A DNA stretch of 64,000 nt from Micropterix aruncella. Its lineage: Eukaryota > Arthropoda > Insecta > Lepidoptera > Micropterigidae. Shown piece by piece: positions 1 through 13,300 of this stretch. Made by a program: the position numbers and the translations under genes. The notes beneath the pieces were generated by a model. It was not told the origin of the DNA and did no database searches. It worked only from the letters and a program-made list of their open reading frames with translations. Location of the stretch: the NCBI GenBank assembly GCA_944548615.1, contig OX155967.1:3809722-3873721 (forward strand), given 5' to 3'. Numbering within the stretch: the first letter of the stretch is position 1; every line of letters begins with the position of its first letter.

Positions 1-203
1 AAATTATAGTGAAATAAATTTCCTTTTCATAATCATGTTTTTTTGTTCAGATTGCAACAAATCTCAAATTCTTTTATGGAATAAAATGCATTTTTTGATA
101 GGAATTTCTTTAGGGCATGACTGAACTGATTATTGTTTTTTTTAACGCTTTAGGCAACATATTATAATATTTGATGCTAGAATAATCAATAACATAAACA
201 TGC

Positions 204-899
204 TTAACCCCTCAAGACAGTAACGTCCCGAATCGGGTATGATGTATTGTAGTCAATGCTCAGTGACGTCCCAAGACGGGTACGAGCGCGGCGCGACAAG
301 CCGCGCTCTCAACGAACTGAATTTACACCAAAATCATAGTTCAACCACTCCCTGTTAGATATGTGTGAGAAAGACGGATAAATTCTGTATTGTACGATTA
401 TTCAGTCGTGCTTCTCGCAGTTTAGATTCCATAATATAATTGTTTGTATTCTGGGGGCCCTTAGTCGAGTGCTGCCATTGCTCAGATCTGTGCTACTCTT
501 CGGATATTATGTATCTTCTCTTCAGATATAATGTATGAAAATAAATAAAGCGAATTAATATATTTGGTAAAGCATGTAATAACATACACAAATGTGTTTA
601 CAATTTCTAGATAGGGTTTCTTATTTTGAGATAAAACGTCGATATCGCTGAATAAGTGAGTTTTTTTCAGTTCTCTAACTTTCTAATAATTATTCATAAT
701 TATCTAATTGTTTTACAAAATGAGGTTTTAATGTTTTATATTTCAAATGTCAATGCGACCATTCTACAATTCTTCTTTTCATGATCCATCAAGTAGTTTC
801 TTTCTTATGATTGTTTTTCTAAAATGCTATATTTTGACCTTCAACTCTCAGAAATGACAGGTGACTGCCAAGATTTACATCCGCCGCTTGAGAGGTTAA
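204..899. mobile_element. TTAA-flanked non-autonomous element (piggyBac-type MITE), 696 bp
   Basis: It is bounded by TTAA on both sides with short inverted ends: CCCCTCAAG after the left TTAA and CTTGAGAGG before the right one. TTAA target duplication is the hallmark of piggyBac transposons. No transposase frame is visible. The right half, around 680-800, shares the core 'ttgttttacaaaatga' and its surroundings, in reverse orientation, with the 314-bp family at 3179, 7982 and 23492. Confidence 0.65.
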
Positions 900-961
900 T
901 GTTATTTCCAATAAACCATGCCATCCTGACTTAATGGTACAAGACACATGTCATCATGGCT

Positions 962-1050
962 ATTGCCAGACTCTATCTAGCAAATTACCAGACACTATCT
1001 AGCACTATTTATTGCCAGACACTAACTAGAACTATTGCCAGACACTATCG
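962..1050. repeat. Degenerate minisatellite, about four units
   Basis: The motif 'ccagacactatctagca' and close variants recur four times, three of them preceded by TTG or ATTG, at spacings of about 22-35 bp. No coding potential. Confidence 0.6.
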
Positions 1051-1111
1051 AGCGTCTCCCCACATAGGACATGTCATTCGAGGCGGGGGCAGGGAATGAA
1101 CCTTCTATATG

Positions 1112-1157
1112 AAATATTATTAAATATTCTTTTATGACAGAATATTTAATAATATTT
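1112..1157. repeat. AT-rich 19-bp perfect inverted repeat
   Basis: The 19-base arm at 1112-1130 pairs perfectly with 1139-1157 across an 8-base loop, about 100 bp upstream of the exon 1 acceptor. It could be a small MITE remnant; no function is implied. Confidence 0.6.
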
Positions 1158-1254
1158 AATACTCTACAGAGATCCTTCTTATCAGATTATCTTAGATATT
1201 CTATTGTGATACTGCTTTTTCAGGAGTAAAATTAACAGTTTTTGTTGTTCCTAG

Positions 1255-1377
1255 TCCGCGGTGCCGATGGTCGTTCTCCGTCTCCAACGAAGACCCTCGT
1301 CAGTCCTGTATCTGTTCAATCGGGATCCAGCGGATTCTCCTCTAGGAGATCCAGCCAAGATGGCTTCCATTTGGAAG
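1255..1377 (+). CDS. shot: shot exon 1 of window: serine-rich linker before the rod
   Basis: Acceptor ttgttgttcctag and donor gtaagt. Residues 1-40 of the window protein are low-complexity and rich in Ser, Arg, Gly and Pro ([20 protein letters not shown]...RRSSQDGF). This is not a spectrin repeat; it looks like the flexible linker between the plakin domain and the first rod repeats, with many potential Ser/Thr phosphorylation sites. It enters in the second base of a codon and ends one base into the Asp codon completed by exon 2. Because it is short and unlike its neighbours, it could be alternatively spliced. Confidence 0.85.
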
Positions 1378-4300
1378 GTAAGTTATAGTTATAAAAATAA
1401 ATTAATAGTTTAAAAAAAAACACTAAAAACTCGCTTTTATAAATGCACGTAAAAACCTCGGCACGTTTCTCACCTTGGCTTGGGTGGGATCTTTAACAAC
1501 CTACTACCCTATTTACACGTCAATATACATCGTATATAGATATATCAATATTATTCTATTTACACTCCATATACAGGTCTATGTACATTGTATACAGGCA
1601 CCTATGTCAATATTTACAATATTTACACTCAATATTTACAAGTCAATATATAATAGGTTTGTTATAACCTTGGAACTTGATCGTGTTCAAAGTCCATTAC
1701 GTGACCTTTCTCACAAGTGCAAACATGACTATGATACGATATTCCATCATGGAATGCCAGTTCCTGTCTTCCGGCTTCATCATCAGACCTTGAAACTTAA
1801 TCGTGGTCAAAGTTCATTACAAGGTTTTTATAACAAGTCCTAACACAGCTATGATACGATGTTCCATCATGAAATTCCAGTTCATATCTTCCGACTCCAT
1901 CATCAGATCAGTTCGACAGTACCATAGTATTGTATTGTCATCAGAACTACATACAGCTGCCAATTTTCATGACGCTACGATCCTTGGAAGATGGTTAAAT
2001 TAGTTACCTTAGATTCCATTACATAGTTACATACAGGTCGACCTAATAAAAGCGTGTTAAAAATAAAAACGGTCAAACGGCTAAATCTGCCAGAGTGAGT
2101 GAGAAGATTTCATTGAGACTTTTAAAATACGTTGGAACCTCTCATAACGAGCAATTTGCAGTAATTCCTCATAATGAGTATTCGCACCTCTCACACTGAG
2201 TATTGGAAAAATTGTTTTCCTGAACGACTGTTTCGCTTAAAGAGTAAGAGTCTGGAACAAATTATGCTCGTTATGAGAGGTTCCACTGTACTAACAAACC
2301 ATTACAGCTGTGAATCACTATCATCTATTTCTATATATATCCTCAACCGACACCATAATCTGCATGGACATTATTCAAAATCGACGAGGAAAGGTTCACC
2401 TCGAATGCCAAGAACGTTTTCTTGAGCAACAGAGTATTGGAACTCGTGGAACAAGCTACTTGTTGTAATCACATGAGCTGATGGGACACGTCCATGACGT
2501 CCTGGCTGGTAATGCGGTCAAAATACTCTGCGCAGCAGTCACACTTATAACCCTGCTTGTAAAACGTTCTCACCCCGATAGCAGGATCCAGATCACTCCA
2601 ATGCTTCATGATTACTAAATGCCAACGTGTTCACAACAACTACGCGTTGGTTCCGAACTACTTCCGACACTACAGTGTTGCCAACTCTAATGTTTAAAAT
2701 TTTCCGTTTCCTTACGCAACACTGCATCCTTTTTTGCAGATTTGACAGTGGTACAGCAGCAGCTGACTGACGTCAACAACCGCTACCACCTCATCGGAGT
2801 GAAGTTGTCCGACCGACAGAACGAGCTGGACAGCATCCGCGAGGAGGTCAAGAGACACATTGAGAGCCTAAAGAACTTGCTCTCATTCCTGGATAAGGTG
2901 TGCTTTTATTTGTTTAGGTTGATTTTATCAATTTCATAGAGTACTGAAAGACTATGAGTATGAATACATAGTCTTTCAGTTTTACGCCACTGGCAGAGGG
3001 ATACACAAGGACTATCATGGGTAACAGAACCAAGGAGTGAAATTCGTATATTTTTCTGAGCGTATCAAAAATTTTCTACATCAAGGTTATGAATGCATTA
3101 TTTTTTTTATATAGCATTGAGTCTTACGGTAAGTTCGAGGGGATTAAAATAAAACGTTACATCGAGGAATTCATTATATTAACCCCTTGAGTATGATACG
3201 ACCAAATCTGGTTCTGAAACAATTATCCGTTGAGTATAATACGACCAGATCTGGTTCCGCGTTTTTTTCACTTCTTTGACGTTCTCATATTTATTCATAA
3301 TTATCTAATTGTTTTACAAAATGATATTTTAATATTCTATATTCGAAATTTCAATGCAATCATTGTGCAGTTGTTCTTTTTATGATTGGTGTAGTAGTTT
3401 CGTAGTTATAGTACTTTAAGGTCGATGTCGCCGAAAATCCTGCAAAAGAGACAGATGCATCCATGAAAATACCCATTTACTCCAAGGGATAAGGTTCTAC
3501 TGTACTATGAAAGGCTGTACTGTACTACGGAGCTAATGGGCCCTTGCTGAGTTGGCCACTAAGACCCATTTGTTCAGGGTCTGTCACCTTGACGAATCAA
3601 CACCCATCTGGCGGCCCTACATGAAGTGCGAGCCCGGGTAGGACTCTGGCCTGAGGGCTAGTTTCCCCCTGAAGTTATTCTTCTGGCGCTCCTGGACGGT
3701 CTGCGCACCGTGCGGCGTAAGCCAATCGATTGCGCATTCTGACTAACAGTCGGGGGAGTCTGGAAACAGCACTGTTTTCTATAGAGCAGGGGTGGTTGTT
3801 TACCTTACGGCGACTGCTCTTGAAACGACCATCGGCTACCCGATTCCGGGTGAACAGCCGGGCAAAGGATGCTGTGGTCCGCGATAGATTCGGTATACAC
3901 CGTTTCACCGCTACGTAAGGGAGAGGACCGCCCAAGCGACCTCGAACTCGTAAACAGTCGAGAGACCGAAGTAATCTGGTCGCAACTGGAACGGCCCGCT
4001 AGGTAACATACCTGGCTATCTCGCGGATTAGGCACTGGCCTTTTACGGGCATGTGGCGGAGCTCCACGGTGGACTGTTTTGTCCTAAGTCTTCTGCGCTC
4101 ACCTAACGCGAGGTGACGGGTTCGCTCGTTGTAGTTGACAGCTCTAGTTGTACTATGAAATGTGAGAGAAATACTGTGTGTAAGTTCCCTAACTTCAATG
4201 TTAACCCCTCTTATCGCAGGGTAAAAATTCAGCCGTTGCTTCTGCGTGTGATAGTTTATATTGGATTTCATATCCAATATTGGATCGCTCACATTCCGCC

Positions 4301-7300
4301 GTGGGTAGGCATGCATCCAGTGATGGACGGGTCACATCAGTCGGATTAAGCATATCAAAATGTTGAGCTATAGTTTTTTGTTTAAATTTCTCTCGTAAAA
4401 CCAATATCGAGGAATCAATCAATGCTTTTCATTTCAGATCCAACGCCAGTTGCCGAAGGACTCAGTTCCAAATACAAAAGAAGAGGCGGATAAGACCATG
4501 AAGCAGGTCCGAGCGCTCCTCGAGGAAATGTACGAGAAGCAAAGCATCCTCGATTCTACAAAGAGTCAGGTAATGATCCATGAGACTAATAGATTAATTA
4601 AAAGAGGAAGGAGGTGTTTGCTATTCGCCTCCCAATCATACACAAGCCGGCCGCGCACCAAACAAGTGCAATGTTATAATAGAAAAATAATAAAAACACG
4701 ACTGTCCTTACAAAAAGTAAACTAAAAAGAACTAAAAGCATTTGGGGCACTTTTAAGAATATGTTTTATAAACAAAAATGGCCCTCAACTGCAGAAAAAA
4801 AAACAAAAAATACATAAAAAATAAAATAAAATACAAACGGAGCTGCCATGGAGTTCACTGACCGGAGTCGGGCCCATCATAATACTATTTTTTACACTTC
4901 GGGGTGAGCAGTGGATTCCGGACTAACGACCGCTGTGGTAGGTTTAGGACAGCTGTCCTGCCATCTTGGAGAGCCGTTTTTTGCAAATAGCCTGGAGGTT
5001 TTCGATCGGGTTGAGATCAGAGGAGTTTCCGGGCCATTCATGTATAGTAATTTGGTTCTGTGTGAAAAACTGATTCACTTTTTTCGAAGAATGGCATGGG
5101 GCGAGACCCTGTTGAAAAATTCCCTCGGAAGGATAGACCTTTGGGGTTGCTTCTCCTATCATCGCACTGGATGACTCGTACCAGTCACTGCGATGATGAA
5201 TTCGGCCCAATATATTGACATCTTATCAAACCATATGATACGGTAGCTCCACAAGGTCTATCCTTTGTAGCAACACCCCTTTGTAGCAACACCCCTTGCA
5301 CAGCTAGACATATTCTAGCTGGCTGCAAGGTGGCCTTGGATCAAGGACGGTATACTTACCTCCACGACAAAGTCCTTGCTGTTATTCGCGAGGTAATTAG
5401 CCTCTCAGTGGCTCGTGCCAACAATGGTTCCACAGTATCCTCCAAACCCCCAATACAGTTTGTGCGGGTTGGCTCTAAAGGCAAAAAACATCTCACTGCT
5501 AAACCTTTCTCAATAATTGAGAAAGCTTCAGATTGGATTATGGAGGTCGATTCGGTCTCTAAGCAGTACAAATTCCCTGAAAGTCTCGGATGCACAGCCC
5601 TGCGTTCAGATATAACTCTTTACTCTCTATCTCGGAAGATGGTTCTTATCATAGAATTAACTGTTCCATGGGAATCAATTATCCCAAAAGACCACGAGTA
5701 CAAATTAAATAAATACCATGATCTCGCAAATGCCGTCACCCGGAACGGCTTCACTGTTCACCTTCACGCGGTGGAAGTAGGCGCTCGTGGCCTGCCAGCT
5801 AAATCTTTGTTTCACCTTTTTAAAGATCTTGGTCTCTCCAGGAAAATAATCAATTCCTTTCTAGAAAAAAATATCTAAAACCGCATCTCAAATTCTATGG
5901 CTTCGAAGAGGGAGTGAATGGGTGGTAAGGTGAATGCTCACACGTGGCAGGACAGCTGTCCTAAACCTACCACAGCCGGTCGTTAGTCCGGAATCCACTG
6001 CTCACCCCGAAGTGTAAAAAATAGTATTATGATGGGCCCGACTCCGGTCAGTGAATTCCATGGCAGCTCCGTTTGTATTTTATTTACCAACGAGGGAATT
6101 TTTCAATAGGATCTCGCCGCATGCCATGTTTTTCACACAGAACCAAATTGCTGTGCTTAAATGGCCCGAAAATCTCCCCGATGTCAACCCGATCGAAAAA
6201 CCTCTTTTGCAGTTTAGGTACCGGTTGTTTGACAGTTTTGGTACCCTATGTCATCCGGGATGATGATGCACAAAAGTTAACGAGTAACACAATATTTCGA
6301 GTACACTTCAGCTAGCTCACGAATGGCAGTGATTTCTTAATGTACACAATGTGACCATCCTAGCATTGCAAGTGCAATGGTTAATCAATTCAAGAATAAC
6401 AAAAGTTTTAACAAGTGTAATAATTTTGCTAGGTCCGTGAACTACTCCGTCGCAAATCCGGCGTCCAAGGTGCTGACAGACTCAATGAGGAAATGGAGGA
6501 TGTGGCTCAGAGATGGAAAGGACTATACGATGCTTGCAAGGATAAGTAAGTATCTTGACGAGTTCTTTCGATTAGTCAAACAATTTTATCAGGTATTTTA
6601 AGAGAGTATTTTACATAACTACAGTAATTAATTCATGAGATTATTTTATTTGGAATTATTCTAAAGAATTATAAAACAAAGCTCCCTTTAAAAACATCTG
6701 ACTGTCTGTTTAATCGCAATAAACTTGAGAACCGTTATACGAATTTCGATTCGGTTTTCACTGTTTGTTAAGCATCGTTCGGGGTAATTCCATAATGATA
6801 ATAAATACCATTTCATATAAAATAACAGATATCATCAATATATCTAAAAAGGGGTCTAAACAGTGGCAAGCGTCGATCTATTAGCTAAATATGCCCTCAG
6901 ATGCAAATAAGTCGGCTCCATGGCCTTTGCTCGTAAAACATGTGACAGAGAGAGCAATAAATTGAATAGTATGTGAGAGAATAGCGTACCGATATTCTTC
7001 GCGGCAGCTCTCACACCGGAAACGGTCGGCTGTCTGCCAGCGGACTGCGACCAAACTACTACTGGGCGGCTTTCAGTAGTGGTTTTGAAGGGGTCATTTT
7101 CGAGCGCAAAAGGCCCATCTAGGGTATCATATATCGATGGTGACAAGTTGTTTGATCGAATAAAGACAGATGTGCATGCGGTTTTTAGATATTCTGATCA
7201 ACACAGTTTGTAATACTCATCAATTACTTTCTATTCAGGATTCGTTTAATGGAGGACATAAAGGACTTCCATGATACACACGATGGCCTCAACCACTGGC

Positions 7301-10300
7301 TCACAGCAAAGGACAGAATGATGAATGCTCTTGGTCCAATTTCATCCGATTCCAGAATGGTTCAAACTCAAGTACAACAGGTATTATTATCTATACTTCT
7401 ATACTAATATTATAAAGAGGTAAAGTTTGTGAGGTTGTAGGAAGTAATCTCTGGATCTACTGAACTGATTTTGAAAATTCTTTTACCAATAGAAAGCTAC
7501 GTTATTTGTGAGTATAATAAATACAAACGGAGCTGCCATGGAATTCACCGACCGGAGTCGGGCCCATCATAATACTATTTTTTTTACACTTCTGGGGGGT
7601 GAGCAGTGGATTCCGGACTTACGAACCGGCTGTGGTAGGTTTAGGACAGCTGTCTTGCCACATGTGAGCGTTCACCTTACCACCCATTCACTCCCCCTTC
7701 GAAGCCATCATAGGCTAGATATTAATCCGAAAAATAAAAAGACTTTTTCGTGGTTGCAAAGTAAGTTGGAGAATAAACGGTTGAACGAGAATGTTTCTAA
7801 CTAACGCTGCCTTAACGATAAGAGATATATGAATAAGTTCTAGAGAAAAGTTGTAAAGCTTGATAATTCCTACAAAAAAGTCAGCGACAGCATATGTCTA
7901 ACTTTTATATTTAATTTACAAAAAGTAGTATTTTATATTAAAAAAATAATTTAAATAATAAATATTTCTATTTTACCTAATTTAACCCTTGGAGTAAATG
8001 GGTATTTTCATGGATGCATCTGTCTCTTTTGCAGGATTTTCGGCAACATCGACCTTAAAGTACTATAACTACGAAACTACTACACCAATCATAAAAAGAA
8101 CAACTGCACAATGATTGCATTGAAATTTCGAATATAGAATATTGAAATATCATTTTGTAAAACAATTAGATAATTATGAATAAATATGAGAACATCAAAG
8201 AAGTGAAAAAAACGCGGAACCAGATCTGGTCGTATCATACTCAACGGATAATTGTTTCAGAACCAGATTTGGTCGTATCATACTCAAGGGGTTAACTGTT
8301 TATTTAATTTCGAATCACAAAAACTAAGGTATTTAAAAAAAGAGGAACTGGGACACCCAGTAAAGGAAACACATACTGCCCTCTGACTAAACTTTAAGAC
8401 GTTATATATCAGGCACTAAAAGACAGTAAAAAATAAAAACACAGAAATTTAAGTTATTAGTCTACTCTTCCAAATGAATTAATAAAATCAGTTTTTTCTG
8501 TAATTCTCCATTATAATTACAATATTTCTTCAGGTTCAAGTACTTCGTGAGGAGTTCCGCAGCCAGCAGCCGCAACTTTCACATCTTCAGAGCGTGGGAG
8601 GTTCCGTTCTCGGTTCCCTGGACGCTCGTTCTCCGGATGCCGGAAGAGTCAAGCAGAAGTTGGATTCGATCTTGCAGCGATGGGAAGATTTGCTGCAGAG
8701 GTATGAACATTCTATTACTGCTATCTTTCCACGTTACGCTGTTCTTCCTTAACCGGTAACGCTCCACTCCTGGATATTAGAGGTGTTCTATGATTTAATC
8801 CATGTTCATTTTCAATCCGCTGTCACCCTCTGCTGAGCAAAGGCATTCTTTCTTGCATGGATGAATGAATGAAAGAAATTCTCTTTATATTACAATAAAA
8901 ACATTTAATGTAAAATAAATGGAATGGAATAAATAAATAAATAAATGGAATAGAATAAATAAAATAAATAAATGGCAAACTTTTTGCTAATTAAACAATA
9001 TCTTCCAGAAAACCGATATGATTGAAAACCGATTGATATGATAAGAATCAGCAAAATTGAAGTACTATAAGATACGAGAAAATTTATAATGAAGTTTTAA
9101 ATTATAGGGAATATATGCAAATTATATGTATATAAATCCAAAAGTAAATAAATACATAAATAAATATTGGAATAGGATACATATGCATACATATATTAAT
9201 ATATACATAAATAGACTGCCAAAATAAGGTAAGGAAAGGGAAGGGCAAAGGGAAAGGTAAGAAAAAAATGTGGTTTATATTTATTGTAAAAAGTAAATAT
9301 ATTGAAAGGAATAAAAAAAATCGACTGTTTTTACAAAAAATGAAGTACTGCATGTATAAATATTTTTATTACTGTTTTTTTTAATAAATATATATATACA
9401 TATATATTTTCGGAATGTACTCAATCAGACTTTTCATTTGCCACGAAACACGATATATTTATGTTAATTTATTGGCATTTGGAGATTTGGACTTTAGACA
9501 ACTATTTACTTCATATTTTGACAGTTAATGTATGCTACGACACTCGGGATAATATAATGATTCAAACAATACCACACAAATCTAAATTGGTTTGAGCGTT
9601 TAGAAGTTATGGTGTAATGAAGAAACGGAAAACATACATAGATGAACCCTGAACACATTACAATCCTTTTTACTTTCCTGACGACCTATCGGAAAGGAAA
9701 GTATTGTGATCGCGCTAAAAAAAAATTTGAGATGAAGATGGGAATATATATTTTGAGACTCCCTGAGACGATTGAGACTATTTCCAGACCGATCTCTGTC
9801 TGTATGTATGTCTGTATGTCTGTATGTATGTATTCTTCCACGATAGCGCCCAGACGCTTAATCGGATTGAGCTGAAATTTGGTATATAAGCTTCTGTTAA
9901 CCGTCGGAGGAACCCATTAGTTTTTGGAGTCCCTAAGCCCTACGGTTGTGGTACCTCCCATACAAATTTGGGGTTCCCGGCGAAAAAATTGTTTCCGCGA
10001 TAGCGCCCAGACGCTTAATCTGTCTAAGTTAAAATTTGGCATAGAAGCTTCTGTTAACCATCGGAAGAACCTATTAGTTTTTGGGGTACTTACGACCAAC
10101 GTTTGGGGTACCTGCCATACAAATTTGGGGTACTAGAGTAAAAAATGTCGCTGTTTTTTCGCACCTCCCCGGATACTAGTCAGGAAAGTCTTGGGGTGAC
10201 ACAACCGATTTTTTGTTAAGCAGTCAATTGAAACGAAGTGTTTTTTTAACGATTCCTTAAAGGTGGAATGTAAGATAGGGCCTCTAAAAGCTGGAGGAAG

Positions 10301-13300
10301 CTGATTCCATAGTTGAGCTACATGTAATGGGTCATTTACACTCTCGCGCGAGGCGCGAGGCGAGACGCGAGACCACATGAGTAAACAAACGGGACAGAGG
10401 CAAAGCTTCTAGCAAAGTAGGTAAAAATTTTGTACGCTCGTTAGAAGCTTTGCCTCTGTTCCGTTTGTTTACTCATGTGGTCCCGCGTCTCGCCTCGCGC
10501 CCTGCGAGAGAGTGTAAATGAGAGAAGTAAATGAGAAATAAAGAGAAGGAGTAGGACAAAAATGTGGTTTTGTGATTTGGGATACGTAGAGTATTCTGAT
10601 TTAAAAGAAGTGGGAGACCTTCACTTTCTATAGTTTTAAAAGCCTCATTGAGGTAGCAGGGAGAAGTAGAATTGTGTAGAATATTATATATTAGTGAACG
10701 GATCTGAAAATTTCTCCGGTCTTACATCCAAAGCCATTGCAATGTCAATCCTCCCGGGATTCAACAGCACACATCCTTTCTTCTCAAGCATATTTATGCC
10801 TCATTTACGTTTGGATGGGAACCGAAATTAAAATAAACCTTTTGTTTCATAGGTTGGAACAGCGCGGTGCTGCTTTGGGAGCCGCGGCTGGAACGGCCAG
10901 GGAATTCGACGCCGGAATCGCGCGGCTTAAAGCACAACTCGAAGCCATCGCCGACGCTCTTAGAGACATTTCTCCCATGGCGGATCCTCACGATCAACTG
11001 AAGGAAGTACAGGTAAAGCGTTTTTGTTTTGTTTGCACCTCGGTTTTTAGGGTCAAAATTAGAGTCGTTTAACTGCTGCTAATCTGTAAGTCAAAACATA
11101 ACAATCCCTTTTTTTCTCGATGCTGCGCAAACCAGCTCAGAAATAAAACGCTTGAAAGTTTATAACGATAGTCTATAGTCAGTAGTACTTTATTTAACCA
11201 AAATTGCGAAAACAGTTGGACATGTCATAATAATAATCGTTTAAAACACAAATAATAAAAAATATTTAAAAAGAAGGAATCGATAGTCTAAAACTAATGC
11301 AAAAAATAATCATTAATGATAAAAACCAAAACCAAACAAAATAAAAGATAAATGCTCAATAATGACATAAATAAAACGACAATCATTATAATTTATTTAT
11401 TTAATTTTCGGGAAATATACAGCGCTTTGACTAATTATCTTAATACAGTGTTTCGCTGGCCGATTAATTTTTTCCTACATTATTTTCTTATAAGGTATAT
11501 CAAAAATTGCATTGCACTAAATTAAATTACTATCGAATGCAAGGATAGGAAAGGAGAGGGATGGGTTATATGTAGGATGGCATATAGGTATTCAAATTAT
11601 AGTCTTTGCTATTCTCATTTTATCTGTGTGTTTTGAAACAATTTGTATGTGTATATTATATACTCACTTCCTAGACGCCTAGTGAGCTAAGGACAGCCTC
11701 ACTGAATTTAGGTTGGTTCAAGTAAAAAATGTCGATATCTTCGTATCGACTATTATATTTGGTCATCAAGCGGTGCATAACAGAGTTTTGGGCGTAACTA
11801 GTGCTCACATGAGGGATTTTGAATCTATGAGGAGAGCGAACGCTTCGTAATGAATAATCAAACATTATTATTTATTTCCTATGAGGTTTACATCATATGT
11901 TTTAACATAAGGATAATCCGTTTCGTAGGCCTTCTTACTTATACTTTTACCTATATTTGTACGTTTATTAACCCCTCAGGCCTCGATTGGCCGATATCGG
12001 CCACAACATGATTCAGCGTGACGGCCCCGTTTTAATTTAATTTGTTTTATTTTATTATGTTATTATGTTTTATTTTAATTATGAGTACGGTTGGTTTCGC
12101 AGTAATTAATGTTTTGGTGGGACAGTGTCATAATTCAATTTTTTTACTAATTTTTACTAAAATTTTTTGGGACATCAACTTGTTAATCAGCTGAGGGGCC
12201 GAGGCCTGAAGGGTTAAAGATATTGTAATATTTTTTCGAGGTCGTATACCTTATAAATAGCATGTGTGATGAGCCAGTGTTTAGCTCTATATTCGAACAT
12301 TTTTGGTTCTAAATCTCATTTTGACTTTGGAAGGTTATTAAAGATTGAAATGTCAAATACACAGATGACTTTTTGATTATTTTCTATAAAAAAAACGCCT
12401 CTACATAACGAAAACATCAGTATAGCGAATGTCAAACAGTGCATTAGAACAATTAATCCTGTTTTGAGATGAGCCCATAAGAATTGGCGCGAGTGGTGCG
12501 ATGCAACAAACGTAAACAGACCACAATTATTGTTTATTCTGTAAAAGTAATGATTAAGCTGGTTGTCTACTATATTACTCACTCATTTTGTTACTTTTCG
12601 AGGTGGGGGTAACATAGTGCCAAGCGCCATTTTTCAATTTCCGAGAAAAACGCATTGGAAAGTTAGATCAAATCCTCAAATCTGGGATTTTAATTTAGAG
12701 ACTAGATGAGTTTCGAAAGCAATTGTACATATCTTCATCAGTATATTACCACATTTTTGTTAACAATAGGCTTATTTTTCGTATTTTTTTAGATTTTTGA
12801 AAATCATTTGTCCAAGCGCTTGGCACTATGTTGCACCAAAAAAATTATTCAAATTTTAGGGTATATCGCATTTTAGAGTGGAATTATCAATGAATAATGA
12901 CGACAAGAATGTTACTCTCTTACTCTAAACTAGCTGACTTATGCCCACTTCGTTGGGCGGTAAAACTTTTTACCTGTGATGAAATTATGAGTGTGGTTCG
13001 GTTAGTACTGAGTGCTATGATTCATTTCCTGACTGCCAAAGAAGGGTTATATTTTTACTGCATATGTATGTATGTATTTGCATGCCAATTTGACTATAAT
13101 ACCGTTATTTGTGAGTGTCTTCTTGTGATTGTCTTATTTGTGAGCGTATTATCTCTTTAACTATTTATGCAGTAAAATGGAAATTATATGCAGTGAAAAG
13201 CCATTTGTTTTAAACACTTGAGACGATAAATTTACTTAATTTGATAAGAATTCATAATTGTTGATAATATGACCAATAAACACGACCTAACGATTTAAAT

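Larger units (their letters stand above)
1..1254. other. Intron upstream of window exon 1
   Basis: AT-rich intronic sequence. It contains a TTAA-flanked element (204-899), a short minisatellite (962-1050) and an AT hairpin (1112-1157), listed separately. No exon with spectrin-repeat character was found here. Confidence 0.7.

Noticed and set aside
5330..5878. 182-codon open frame as a possible host gene
   Set aside because: Its sequence is the C-terminal block of non-LTR retrotransposon polyproteins, it ends in the LINE 3' UTR, and decayed copies lie at 15995 and 58715.
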